64,000 nucleotides of DNA from Curtobacterium sp. MCJR17_055 (GTDB lineage Bacteria > Actinomycetota > Actinomycetes > Actinomycetales > Microbacteriaceae), in contig NZ_QKLF01000004.1 of NCBI RefSeq assembly GCF_003224335.1, positions 186,001-250,000 on the forward strand, given 5' to 3'. Shown here one piece after another: positions 43,733 to 52,852 of this stretch; the first letter of the stretch is position 1, and each line of letters begins with the position of its first letter. Both the position numbers and the translations under genes were made by a program. The notes below the pieces were generated by a model. The model was not told where the DNA came from. It ran no database searches and saw only the letters and a list, made by a program, of their open reading frames with translations.

Positions 43733-45034
43733 ATGCGCACTGCCATCCGCGCACTGGCCATCACCGCGGCCGCGGCACTCACCGTGTCGGGCCTCGCCGC
43801 CTGCTCCTCCGGGTCCTCCGGCGCATCGGGCGACTCGAAGACGCTCACCTACTGGGCGTCGAACCAGGGCACCTCCCTCGAGAACGACAAGGAGGTGCTG
43901 ACCCCCGTCCTCAAGAAGTTCACCGACGAGACCGGGATCAAGGTCGACCTCCAGGTCATCGGGTGGAACGACCTGCAGACGAAGATCCAGACCGCCGTCA
44001 CCTCGGGCCAGGGCCCGGACGTCGTCAACATCGGCAACACGTGGGCGACTTCGCTCCAGGCCACCGGCGCTTTCCAGGAGTTCGGTGACGCGGAGATGAA
44101 GGCCATCGGCGGTGCCGACAAGTTCGGCAAGGTCGCGCTCTCGACCGGTGGCGCACCGGGTCAGACCGTCACGAGCGTCCCGCTCTACGGCCTCGCGTAC
44201 GGCCTGTTCTACAACAAGCAGATGCTGGCCGACGCCGGCGTCGAGCCGCCCACCAACTGGGAGGACCTCGTCTCGGCCGCCGAGAAGCTGACGACCGACG
44301 GCAAGTACGGCTTCAGCCTCGCCGGTGGGTCCTACACCGAGAACGCGCACTTCGCGTTCATCAACTCGGCGCAGAACGGCGGCGAGTGGTTCGACAAGGA
44401 CGGCAAGCCGACCTTCACGTCGAAGGAGAACGTCGAGGGCATCAAGCGCTACCTCGACCTCATGCAGGACAGCAAGGCGGCCAACCCGTCGAACGCGCAG
44501 TACGACAACGCGAACCAGTCGGTCGCGGACTTCGCGAACAAGAAGGCCGCGATGATCCTCAACCAGAACAACGCGAACACCACGATCGAGTCGCTCGGCA
44601 TGAAGTCCGACGAGTTCGGCGTCGTGCCGCTCCCGGCGCCGACCGGTGGCGAGGACATCGCCAGCTTCCCGGCCGGCATCAACCTGTCGATCTTCAAGAA
44701 CACCGACAACAAGGACGGCGCGCTGAAGTTCGTCAAGTACATGACGAGCATGGACACGCAGACGACGCTGGACAAGCCGTACTCGGCCCTGCCGGTGCTC
44801 GCCGAAGCTGCTGACTCCGTCTCGGACGAGCAGACGAAGACGTTCCTCGACATCTACAACAACAAGGCGAAGCCGCTCCCGCTGGTCCCCGCCGAGGACC
44901 AGTTCGAGTCCACGGTCGGCAAGGCGATGAACGAGATGTTCGCCAAGATCGCCACGGGTTCGACGGTGTCCGAGAAGGACATCAAGGACGCCCTGCAGAC
45001 GGCCCAGGACCAGGTCTCCCAGGCCGCAGGTTGA
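43733..45034 (+). CDS. Extracellular sugar-binding lipoprotein of an ABC importer
   Basis: A 433-aa CUT1-type solute-binding protein. Lipobox LAAC at residues 21-24 followed by a Ser/Gly linker, then the mature protein with family motifs (WNDLQTKIQTAVTSGQGPDVVNI, YGLFYNKQMLADAGVEPPTN). The ligand is not evident. Its gene is followed by a hairpin before the permeases, which would leave more binding protein than membrane subunits. Confidence 0.93.
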   Translation: MRTAIRALAITAAAALTVSGLAACSSGSSGASGDSKTLTYWASNQGTSLENDKEVLTPVLKKFTDETGIKVDLQVIGWNDLQTKIQTAVTSGQGPDVVNIGNTWATSLQATGAFQEFGDAEMKAIGGADKFGKVALSTGGAPGQTVTSVPLYGLAYGLFYNKQMLADAGVEPPTNWEDLVSAAEKLTTDGKYGFSLAGGSYTENAHFAFINSAQNGGEWFDKDGKPTFTSKENVEGIKRYLDLMQDSKAANPSNAQYDNANQSVADFANKKAAMILNQNNANTTIESLGMKSDEFGVVPLPAPTGGEDIASFPAGINLSIFKNTDNKDGALKFVKYMTSMDTQTTLDKPYSALPVLAEAADSVSDEQTKTFLDIYNNKAKPLPLVPAEDQFESTVGKAMNEMFAKIATGSTVSEKDIKDALQTAQDQVSQAAG

Positions 45035-45040
45035 CCTGAC

Positions 45041-45082
45041 GGGAGGCCCGGACGCGTCCGACAGGTCGCGTCCGGGCCTCCC
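45041..45082 (+). terminator. Hairpin after the solute-binding protein gene
   Basis: Perfect 16-bp stem GGGAGGCCCGGACGCG with its complement around a 10-nt loop, followed by GCCCCCCT. Probably a partial terminator or 3' stabiliser between binding protein and permeases. Confidence 0.8.
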
Positions 45083-45125
45083 GCCCCCCTCCTCGAACCC
45101 TCCCACCCAGCCGGAAGGCCTGCCC

Positions 45126-46121
45126 ATGTCCACGACGGTCCTGCCAGACTCCGAGGCCATCGACCTGACGCACACCAAGGCGCCGACCCTCTCGGGTCCG
45201 TCGCCCCGCGGGAAGCGTGGCGTCACGTGGCTCCCGTACGCGCTCGTCGGTCCCGCGATCCTCTTCGAGCTGCTCATCCACATCGTGCCGATGCTCGTCG
45301 GCATCTGGATCAGCTTCGTGCAGCTCACCAAGTACTTCATCGCGAACTGGGGTGCCGCCCCGTTCGCCGGCCTGCGCAACTACTCCGTCGCGGTGGACTT
45401 CGACCAGGCCATCGGGCGCGGACTGCTCAGCTCGTTCCTCATCACCTGCGGGTTCACGATCCTGGTCGTCGGCCTGTCCTGGGGCTTCGGCATGGCCGCC
45501 GCGGTCGCACTGCAGAAGCCGTTCGCCGGCCGCGGGCTCTTCCGCACGCTGTTCCTCATCCCCTACGCCCTGCCGATGTACGCGGGCGTCATCACGTGGA
45601 AGTTCATGTTCCAGCGTGACTCCGGTGCCATCAACCACGTCCTGGTGGACCAGCTGCACCTGTTCGGCAGCGGTGCCCCGTTCTGGCTCATCGGCAACAA
45701 CGCCTTCGTGGCCGTGGTCGTCGTGGCCATCTGGAAGACCTGGCCCTTCGCGTTCCTCATGCTCATGGCGGGCCTGCAGTCCGTCCCGGCCGACGTGTAC
45801 GAGGCCGCCTCGGTCGACGGTGCGAAGCCGTTCCGACAGTGGCGCTCGATCACCCTGCCGATGGTCCGCCCGGTCAACGTCACCCTCGTGCTCGTGATGT
45901 TCCTCTGGACGTTCAACGACTTCAACACGCCGTTCGTGCTGTTCGGGTCGACCGCGCAGCCCCCGGCCGCGGACCTGCTGAGCTTCCACATCTACAACGC
46001 CTCGTTCATCACCTGGAACTTCGGGTCCGGCGCCGCGATGAGCGTGCTGCTGCTCCTCTTCCTGCTCGTCGTCACGGGCATCTACCTGGCCGTCACCAAC
46101 CGGAGGTCCGTCCGTGCGTGA
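45126..46121 (+). CDS. ABC sugar permease, MalF-type
   Basis: A 331-aa CUT1 membrane subunit with six to seven helices and the EAA loop EAASVDGAKPFRQWRSITLP that docks the ATPase. It overlaps the next permease by 8 bp. No ATPase gene is in the cluster; in actinobacteria a shared MsiK-type ATPase often serves CUT1 importers. Confidence 0.93.
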   Translation: MSTTVLPDSEAIDLTHTKAPTLSGPSPRGKRGVTWLPYALVGPAILFELLIHIVPMLVGIWISFVQLTKYFIANWGAAPFAGLRNYSVAVDFDQAIGRGLLSSFLITCGFTILVVGLSWGFGMAAAVALQKPFAGRGLFRTLFLIPYALPMYAGVITWKFMFQRDSGAINHVLVDQLHLFGSGAPFWLIGNNAFVAVVVVAIWKTWPFAFLMLMAGLQSVPADVYEAASVDGAKPFRQWRSITLPMVRPVNVTLVLVMFLWTFNDFNTPFVLFGSTAQPPAADLLSFHIYNASFITWNFGSGAAMSVLLLLFLLVVTGIYLAVTNRRSVRA

Positions 46122-46953
46122 AACAGTGGGCGCAAAGTCCTTCAAGATCATCGTCATCGCGCTGCTCACCGTCTTCACGGTGGTGCCGCTCTACGTGATG
46201 GTCACGACCGCGATCAAGCCGCTCGGCGACGTGCAGGACGACTTCACCTGGATCCCGTCGAACATCACCATCCAGCCGTTCATCGACATGTGGTCGACGG
46301 TCCCGCTGGCGCGGTACTTCGTGAACTCCCTGGTGGTGTGCACGGTCGCCACGGTGTTCTCGCTCATCATCGCGACGTTCGCCGCCTACGCGGTCTCGCG
46401 CTGGGACTTCAAGGGCAAGAGCGCCTTCACGACGACGGTGCTGTCGACCCAGATGTTCCCCGGCGTCCTGTTCCTGCTCCCGCTGTTCCTGATCTTCACG
46501 AACCTCGGCAACTCGCTCGGCATCCAGCTCGTCGGCAGCTGGCTCGGGCTCATCATCACGTACCTGACGTTCACGCTCCCGTTCTCGATCTGGATGCTCG
46601 CGGGCTACTTCGAGACGATCCCGCGCGAGCTCGACGAGGCCGCGATGGTCGACGGGTCCGGCCCGATGGGTGCCCTGTTCCGGATCATCCTGCCGTCGGC
46701 CCGCCCGGGTCTCGTCGCGGTCGGGATCTACTCCTTCATGACCGCGTGGGGCGAGGTGCTCTTCGCCTCGGTCATGACGAACGGCCTCGGGTCGACGCTC
46801 GCGGTCGGTCTGCAGCAGTACTCGACGCAGACGAACGTGTACTGGAACCAGATCATGGCGGCCTCGCTCGTCGTGTCGATCCCGGTCGTGATCGCGTTCC
46901 TCGTGGTCCAGCGCCAGTTCGTCGCCGGCCTGACCGCCGGCGCGGTGAAGTAG
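46114..46953 (+). CDS. ABC sugar permease, MalG-type
   Basis: A 279-aa second permease with the EAA loop EAAMVDGSGPMGALFRIILP and the MalG-like C-terminal FVAGLTAGAVK. The GTG start overlaps the MalF-type stop. With its partner it completes the transmembrane pore of a CUT1 importer. Confidence 0.93.
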   Translation: MRETVGAKSFKIIVIALLTVFTVVPLYVMVTTAIKPLGDVQDDFTWIPSNITIQPFIDMWSTVPLARYFVNSLVVCTVATVFSLIIATFAAYAVSRWDFKGKSAFTTTVLSTQMFPGVLFLLPLFLIFTNLGNSLGIQLVGSWLGLIITYLTFTLPFSIWMLAGYFETIPRELDEAAMVDGSGPMGALFRIILPSARPGLVAVGIYSFMTAWGEVLFASVMTNGLGSTLAVGLQQYSTQTNVYWNQIMAASLVVSIPVVIAFLVVQRQFVAGLTAGAVK

Positions 46954-46965
46954 CCACGACCCCCT

Positions 46966-47009
46966 GACGGGAGGTGCCGTGCGGGTCCGCCCGCACCGCA
47001 CCTCCCGTC
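46966..47009 (+). terminator. Operon-end hairpin after the permeases
   Basis: A 20-bp stem with one mismatch around a TCCG loop, beginning GACGGGAGGTGCC. It belongs to the same family of GGGAGG-containing hairpins seen at 13541 and 45041. Confidence 0.8.
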
Positions 47010-47041
47010 CGCGTTGCCCGACGAGACGACAGGATGGACGC

Positions 47042-47995
47042 ATGACGGAGACCCGCGGGCGGCAGCTGCTGACCGGACAGACCAGCCGCGTGCACGTGTA
47101 CGACGTCGAGGGACGGAGCGCCCGCCTCGTCTTCGAGTCCCGTTCCGTGCTCGTCGAGGCGCCGAACGTCCTCGACGTGGACACCCTCGTGCTGAACGGC
47201 GACGGCGACCTGTGGCTCCTGCCGGTGCCGCCGCCCGGGACGGTGCTCGACGAGACCGCACTCGTGCCGGTGCCGATGGGCGGCGTGCCGGAGATCAACA
47301 ACGACCACGTGCTCGATCCGTCGGGGGAGTCGGTCGTGGTGAGCGCCCGCGACGGTGAGCTGTACCGCGTGCCGCTGCCGGCCGGCGGTCCCGGGTCCCG
47401 CATCACCGACACGGCCGCGGCCCTGCCCGTGGTGCGGAAGTACTACCTGCACGGCATCGCTCCCGACGGTTCCGCCCTGGCGGCGATCGTGGGCGAACGG
47501 ACCGAGGCCGGCGTGTGGACGACGGACGTCGCCGTCGTCGACCCGCGTACCGGAGCGACGACGTTCGTGACCCGCGACGAGCACCCCGACGACGGCTGCG
47601 CCTGGACGCCCGACGGCGGCACGCTCCTGTTCAACACCGAGCGGTTCACGCCCGGCACCGCACAGATCGCGGCGCTCCGGACCGGACCGGACGGAGCCGG
47701 ATCGACCGGCCCCGTGCCGATCAGTGGCGACGAGCGGGTGAACTGGTTCCCGCACGTCTCCCCGGACGGCGCGCACCTGCTCTACCTGTCGTACGAGCCG
47801 GGCGTGCAGGGGCACCCGGCCGACCACCGCGTGGAGCTCCGACTGCTGCCCGGTGTCCTGGCCTCCGGGGCACGCATCGCGGTCCTGCCGGAGACGCTCG
47901 TGGCACTCGACGGCGGGCAGGGGACGGTCAACGTGCCGCCGTGGGCGCCGGACTCGTCGTGGTTCGCCTACTGCGACTACCCGGTCGCCGACTGA
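47042..47995 (+). CDS. TolB/PD40-like beta-propeller protein
   Basis: A 317-aa protein built of beta-propeller-like repeats, with PD40-type segments such as HGIAPDGSALAAIVG, DGCAWTPDGGTLLFNTE and FPHVSPDGAHLLYLSYE. There is no signal peptide, so it is probably cytosolic. Such proteins are annotated as Tol-like or oligogalacturonate-lyase-like; a lytic active site was not recognised. CAGGAT ends 6 nt before the ATG, indicating its own promoter after the sugar-operon terminator. Confidence 0.78.
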   Translation: MTETRGRQLLTGQTSRVHVYDVEGRSARLVFESRSVLVEAPNVLDVDTLVLNGDGDLWLLPVPPPGTVLDETALVPVPMGGVPEINNDHVLDPSGESVVVSARDGELYRVPLPAGGPGSRITDTAAALPVVRKYYLHGIAPDGSALAAIVGERTEAGVWTTDVAVVDPRTGATTFVTRDEHPDDGCAWTPDGGTLLFNTERFTPGTAQIAALRTGPDGAGSTGPVPISGDERVNWFPHVSPDGAHLLYLSYEPGVQGHPADHRVELRLLPGVLASGARIAVLPETLVALDGGQGTVNVPPWAPDSSWFAYCDYPVAD

Positions 47996-48021
47996 GCGCT
48001 GCCCACCGCCCGGACGCTCGG

Positions 48022-48753
48022 CTACACGTCACGCACCCGGCCCTGCGCGATGTGCAACCGGCGCTCCGCGCGCCGCGCCACCCCTGAGTCGTGTGTCACG
48101 ATGACGACCGTCAGCCCGCGGTCCCGCCACTGCCGCTCGATGAGGCCCATGATCTCGTCGCGCGTCCCCTCGTCGAGCGCCCCGGTCGGCTCGTCCGCGA
48201 GGAGCACGCTCGGGTCCTTGACGAGCGCGCGGGCGATCGCGACCCGCTGCTGCTGCCCGCCGGAGAGCTCGGCCGGCAGGTGGTCGAGCCGCTCGCCGAG
48301 GCCGACCCCGTGCAGTGCGGCGGTCGCCCGCTCGCGGACCTCGGCGCGCGAGCGGTTCGCGAGGGACCCGGCGAACGCGGTCTCCACGTTCTCGAGGGCC
48401 GTCAGCGTCGGGATGAGGTTGAAGCCCTGGAACACGAAGCCGATCTCGGTCGCCCGGACGTCCGTGAGCGCCCGGTCGCCGAGCGTCGCGAGGTCCCGGT
48501 CGCCCAGCTGCACCGACCCGGTGCTCGGCCGGTCGAGCGCGCCGAGCATCTGCAGCAACGTCGACTTGCCGCCACCGGTCGGCCCCTGCACGGCGACGAG
48601 CTGCCCCTGCGGGATCTCGAGGTCCACCCCCGCCAGGGCGGTGACGGTCCGGTTCTTCTGCCGGTAGGTCTTCGTCACGCCCGACAGGCGGTACACCGGT
48701 CGGGAGGCGGTGGGCACGTCGCCCCGTGCGGGCGCGCTCTCGGTGGTGGTCAT
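48022..48753 (-). CDS. ABC transporter ATPase, MacB/LolD-type
   Basis: A 243-aa ATPase with Walker A GPTGGGKST, signature LSGGQQQRVAIARAL, Walker B LLADEPTGALDE, and the switch His in VTHD. It pairs with the FtsX-type permease gene 65 bp upstream on the same strand. AGGAG precedes the ATG. Such pairs move lipoproteins, peptides or drugs, or transmit mechanical work to periplasmic partners. Confidence 0.93.
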   Translation of the reverse strand: MTTTESAPARGDVPTASRPVYRLSGVTKTYRQKNRTVTALAGVDLEIPQGQLVAVQGPTGGGKSTLLQMLGALDRPSTGSVQLGDRDLATLGDRALTDVRATEIGFVFQGFNLIPTLTALENVETAFAGSLANRSRAEVRERATAALHGVGLGERLDHLPAELSGGQQQRVAIARALVKDPSVLLADEPTGALDEGTRDEIMGLIERQWRDRGLTVVIVTHDSGVARRAERRLHIAQGRVRDV

Positions 48754-48818
48754 GGATGCTCCTGGGGCAGTCGTCGAGGGTGCTGGTGTCGAGGTCGTGG
48801 AGGTGGGACGTCGCGGCA

Positions 48819-50366
48819 TCACGCCACGCTCCGCAGCGCTGCCGCGGGACGCAGACGGGAGGCTCGCCACCCCCCGATCGCGCCGGCGAGCAGCCCGCCG
48901 AGGACCGCCAGTCCGATCGCGAGCAGGATCACCTCGACCGTGACGGGTGCGTGCAGGACGACGTCGGTGGTCGCGGCGCTCTGACCGCCGCCGCCGAACC
49001 CGCCGGCTGGAGCGCCCCCGCTCGTGCTGCTGCCCGCTGCCGCGCTCGCCGCGTTGCCCGGCATGCCGCCGCCCGCGCCGGGACCGGTCCGGCTGCTGCT
49101 GGCCGCGCTCGCCGAGACCGTGGGGGCGATCACGTTCACGACGAGGATGCCGACGAGTCCGGCTGCCGCGCCGATGACGCCGCCGATCAAACCCTGCACG
49201 AGCGATTCGCCGGCGACCTGTCGGGTGATGCGGCCGTTCGACCAGCCGATCGCCTTGAGGGTGCCGAACTCACGCGTCCGTCGGGTGACGCCGGAGATGG
49301 TGAACAGGATCGCGATGAGGAAGGCCGCCGCCAGGACGACGATCGACAGCCACCGACCGAGGTTCGACACGAGGGTCGATGCCGTGGCGAGGGAGCCGGA
49401 GACGCTCGACGCGAGGTCGGACTCGGTGGACACGGTCGCGCTGCTGAGCTCGTCCTGCAGCGCGGTCTTGATGGTCGCGACGTCCGAGGACGACCCGGCG
49501 GAGACGTAGATCGAGGTCACCTCGCCGTCGAGGTCCGCGAGCTCCTGCGCGGTGTCGAGCGGGACGTACGTGTTCGATCCCGTGGTCGACGCGGAACCGG
49601 TCGAGGCGACGATGCCGATGACGTCGAAGTCCTCGCCGCCGATCGAGATCGTGTCACCGACGGTCTTCGACTCGCTCGTCGCGTACGCGGAGTCGAGCAC
49701 GACGACGTCCTCGCCGGCGTCCGCCGTGGTGAAGGTGCGGCCCTTCGTGGTCTCGGTGCTGGTGAGCGGGCCGACCGTGTCGCCGGACACCGGGATGCCG
49801 GTCACGGTGAACGAGTCGACGCTGAACGAGCCGCCACCGAACCCGCCACCGCCCTGGCCACCGTCGCTCGGCGGGGCACCCTGCGCCGCACCGCTGCTGC
49901 TGTCGCTGCCGTCGGCCTGCTGCACCTGACCGGAGAACGTGCTGTTCTCGAGGGTGAGCACGCCCGTCGCGGCCGCGACGCCGTCGGTGCCGGCGACCGT
50001 CTCGACGTCCGCGGCGCTCAGGGTCCCGGATCCACGGGAGACGGCCAGGCGGGACTGGGACAGGTCCGTCGAGCCGTTGTCGTCGGTCGAGCCGCCGTCG
50101 GACGAGTTGCCGTCCGACGCGTCACCGCCGAAGTCGAACGACGGCCGTCCGGTGCTGCTCGACGTGGGGGTCTCGGTCTTCGTGACGGTGATGTCGGTGC
50201 CGACGCCGTACACGGACTGCAGCACACTGGACTGGGCGGACTGCACGCCGCTCGCGATGGACGACACGATCACGACGAGCGCGATGGCCAACGCCATCCC
50301 GACCGCGATGACGACCGTCTGCTTTCTGCGGTTCGTGAGTTCGCGCCTGAGGTAGGTCAGGAACAT
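48819..50366 (-). CDS. MacB/FtsX-type ABC permease with a low-complexity extracellular insertion
   Basis: A 515-aa membrane protein with one N-terminal helix, a large extracytoplasmic domain, and three C-terminal helices. The extracellular part contains two Ser/Gly/Asp-rich, probably disordered stretches (about residues 66-100 and 150-178), and another Gly/Ser-rich stretch lies between the last helices (about 435-480). It is divergent from the response-regulator gene, so a link to stress signalling through the adjacent two-component system is likely but inferred. Confidence 0.87.
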   Translation of the reverse strand: MFLTYLRRELTNRRKQTVVIAVGMALAIALVVIVSSIASGVQSAQSSVLQSVYGVGTDITVTKTETPTSSSTGRPSFDFGGDASDGNSSDGGSTDDNGSTDLSQSRLAVSRGSGTLSAADVETVAGTDGVAAATGVLTLENSTFSGQVQQADGSDSSSGAAQGAPPSDGGQGGGGFGGGSFSVDSFTVTGIPVSGDTVGPLTSTETTKGRTFTTADAGEDVVVLDSAYATSESKTVGDTISIGGEDFDVIGIVASTGSASTTGSNTYVPLDTAQELADLDGEVTSIYVSAGSSSDVATIKTALQDELSSATVSTESDLASSVSGSLATASTLVSNLGRWLSIVVLAAAFLIAILFTISGVTRRTREFGTLKAIGWSNGRITRQVAGESLVQGLIGGVIGAAAGLVGILVVNVIAPTVSASAASSSRTGPGAGGGMPGNAASAAAGSSTSGGAPAGGFGGGGQSAATTDVVLHAPVTVEVILLAIGLAVLGGLLAGAIGGWRASRLRPAAALRSVA

Positions 50367-50585
50367 GGTTCTCCTCGGTGGGGGTCGGCTCCGGGAACAC
50401 CGGTCACGCGGATCGCGCGGCGGGGGCCGACGGGGAGAACCTAGGAAGGGGTGCCAAGGGCCTCCATTCCGTGCCCTATGAGGATCGTGAGGGGCCGAGG
50501 TCGCGTCGCCGGAGGTGTGGCGGAGCCGCTCGGCTCGGCCCCGTCCCCCGCCGACCCTCGGGTCGGTCTCCCGTTCGATCCACAG

Positions 50586-50603
50586 GGCGCATCGGGATGC
50601 GCC
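50586..50603. promoter_or_regulatory. Perfect inverted repeat upstream of the two-component genes
   Basis: GGCGCATC and GATGCGCC separated by 2 bp, flanked by two CCACAGGG-like direct repeats. It lies 37 bp before the response-regulator start; candidate binding site for the response regulator itself. Confidence 0.5.
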
Positions 50604-50640
50604 ACAGGGGCTTCATAGGAAGCTCTCCATACTCAGAGAC

Positions 50641-51381
50641 GTGACCATCTCCCAGCCCTCAACAGCCCCGCGCCTCACGCGTGCCGACGGTTCGCCGTTG
50701 CGCATCCTCGTCGTCGACGACGAAGCCAGTCTCACCGACCTGCTCTCGATGGCGCTGCGCTACGAGGGGTGGGACGTGCGGAGTGCGAACGGCGGCCAGG
50801 ACGCCCTGACGAAGGCCCGCGAGTTCCGGCCCGACGCGATGGTGCTCGACGTGATGATGCCGGACCTCGACGGGTTGCAGGTGCTCAGCCGGCTGCGTCA
50901 GAACCACGACGACACCCCGGTGCTGTTCCTCACCGCGAAGGACTCCGTCGAGGACCGCGTGACCGGGCTCACCGCGGGCGGGGACGACTACGTCACGAAG
51001 CCGTTCTCCCTCGAGGAGGTCGTGGCACGCCTGCGCGGGCTCATCCGGCGCTCGCAGATCTCGGTGTCCGAAGCCGGCGACTCGCGCATCGTCGTCGGCG
51101 ACCTGGTCCTCGACGAGGAGTCGTACGAGGTCTCGCGCGCCGGGCGGGCGATCGAGCTCACCGCGACCGAGTTCGAGCTGCTCCGGTTCCTCATGCGCAA
51201 CCCACGCCGCGTCATGTCGAAGGCGCAGATCCTCGACCGTGTCTGGTCGTACGACTTCGGCGGCAAGTCGTCGGTCGTCGAGATCTACATCTCCTACCTG
51301 CGCAAGAAGATCGACGTCGGGGAGCAGCCGATGATCCACACCGTGCGCGGCGTTGGCTACGTCATCAAGCCCACCTCCTGA
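50641..51381 (+). CDS. OmpR-family response regulator, TrcR/MprA-like
   Basis: A 246-aa regulator. The receiver domain has ILVVDDEASL, the phospho-Asp in MVLDVMMPDLDG, LTAKD and VTKPF. The C-terminal winged helix ends VWSYDFGGKSSVVEIYISYL, close to mycobacterial TrcR/TcrA proteins. CATACT ends 7 nt before the GTG. The sensor kinase follows 16 bp later. The ABC export genes on the opposite strand are plausible targets. Confidence 0.93.
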   Translation: MTISQPSTAPRLTRADGSPLRILVVDDEASLTDLLSMALRYEGWDVRSANGGQDALTKAREFRPDAMVLDVMMPDLDGLQVLSRLRQNHDDTPVLFLTAKDSVEDRVTGLTAGGDDYVTKPFSLEEVVARLRGLIRRSQISVSEAGDSRIVVGDLVLDEESYEVSRAGRAIELTATEFELLRFLMRNPRRVMSKAQILDRVWSYDFGGKSSVVEIYISYLRKKIDVGEQPMIHTVRGVGYVIKPTS

Positions 51382-51397
51382 TCCCGGACTGCCACGC

Positions 51398-52852
51398 ATG
51401 ACCCTCCGTCGCCGGCTCGTCCTGAGCATCGTCGCCCTCGTCGTCGCCGTCAGCGCCGTGATCGGGGGCGGCAGCATCATCGCGCTGTTCTCCATCCAGC
51501 GCTCCGCGATCGACGAGCAGCTGCAGTACGCGACGAGCCGCGCCCAGCGGTCCGTCGAGCAGGAGGGGCCGAACGGCGCCGAGTTCGGGCGACCCTCGGG
51601 CCAGGCGGCCGGCACGCTGACCGTGTACGTCCTCGACGGGAACGTCGTCGTCGGCAACGTGCTCGACAACGCCGGACGGGTCGACCGGCTGCGGGCGGAC
51701 GTGGTCGACCCCCTCGGCGGACTCCGGCTCGACGGAAGGGCGCACACCATCGACCTCGGTGCGGACCTCGGGCGCTACCGGGTCACGGCCGCCACCGTCG
51801 GGCCGGCCGTCCTCGTCGTCGGGCTGCCGCTCGGCCCGGTCTACGAGAGCGTGTGGAAGCTGTTCGGCGTGGTGCTCGTGGTGACCGGGCTCGCCCTGCT
51901 CGCCGCGACCCTCGTCGCGACGGCCGCCGTCCGTCGCGCCCTCCGGCCGCTCGACCGCGTCGCCGAGACCGCGTCCGCCGTCGCCGGGATGCCGCTCGAG
52001 CGCAGCGACGCGCTCGTCGGCGTGCGGGTGCCCGACGCCGACCCCGCAACCGAGGTCGGCCGAGTGGGCAGGGCCTTCAACCGGATGCTCGGACACATCG
52101 CGGGAGCCATGCAGGCACGTGAGCGCTCCGAGCAGAAGGTGCGGCAGTTCGTCGCCGACGCCTCGCACGAACTCCGGACGCCGCTCGCGTCCGTCCGCGG
52201 GTACGCGGAACTCACCCGGCGGATCGGCGGGGACCTGCCGCAGGACGTCGTCTACGCGATGAGCCGCATCGAGTCCGAGTCGATCCGGATGACCTCCATG
52301 GTCGAGGACCTGCTGCTGCTCGCCCGACTCGACGAGGGCCGGGAGATCCAGTTCGCGGACGTGGACCTGACCGGCCTGGTGCTCGACGCGGTCAACGACG
52401 CCCACGCCGCGTCGCCGGACCACCCGATCGAGGTCGACCTGCCGGACGAGCCCGTCGAGGTCCTCGGCGACGCGCCCCGGCTGCACCAGGTGATCGTCAA
52501 CCTCGTCACGAACGCCAGGACCCACACGCCGGACGGCACGCGGATCACCGTGGGGATCGCTCCGGTACCGCCGGCGGACGGCGGCGGCGTCGACCTGACG
52601 GTGCGCGACGACGGGCAGGGCATCGACCCGGCCTTCCTGCCCAAGCTCTTCGAGCGGTTCGCGCGGGCGGACAGCTCGCGCTCGCGGACCGCCGGGTCGA
52701 CGGGACTCGGCCTCGCGATCGTCGACGCGGTCGTGCAGGCGCACGGCGGTCGGGTGAGTGTGACGAGCGAGCCCGGGGACACGGTGTTCACGGTGCACCT
52801 GCCGGACCGGACGCGGCAGCCGGTGGGAGCACCTGCGGGTTCCGGCACGTGA
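51398..52852 (+). CDS. Membrane sensor histidine kinase
   Basis: A 484-aa kinase with two transmembrane helices enclosing an extracellular sensor of about 130 residues, a HAMP linker, the phosphoacceptor FVADASHELRTPLASVRGYAEL, and the ATPase blocks NLVTNARTHTP and TGLGLAIVDAVV. The sensor domain has no recognised ligand motif. Cognate partner of the upstream regulator. The promoter for rplJ overlaps its 3' end. Confidence 0.93.
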   Translation: MTLRRRLVLSIVALVVAVSAVIGGGSIIALFSIQRSAIDEQLQYATSRAQRSVEQEGPNGAEFGRPSGQAAGTLTVYVLDGNVVVGNVLDNAGRVDRLRADVVDPLGGLRLDGRAHTIDLGADLGRYRVTAATVGPAVLVVGLPLGPVYESVWKLFGVVLVVTGLALLAATLVATAAVRRALRPLDRVAETASAVAGMPLERSDALVGVRVPDADPATEVGRVGRAFNRMLGHIAGAMQARERSEQKVRQFVADASHELRTPLASVRGYAELTRRIGGDLPQDVVYAMSRIESESIRMTSMVEDLLLLARLDEGREIQFADVDLTGLVLDAVNDAHAASPDHPIEVDLPDEPVEVLGDAPRLHQVIVNLVTNARTHTPDGTRITVGIAPVPPADGGGVDLTVRDDGQGIDPAFLPKLFERFARADSSRSRTAGSTGLGLAIVDAVVQAHGGRVSVTSEPGDTVFTVHLPDRTRQPVGAPAGSGT

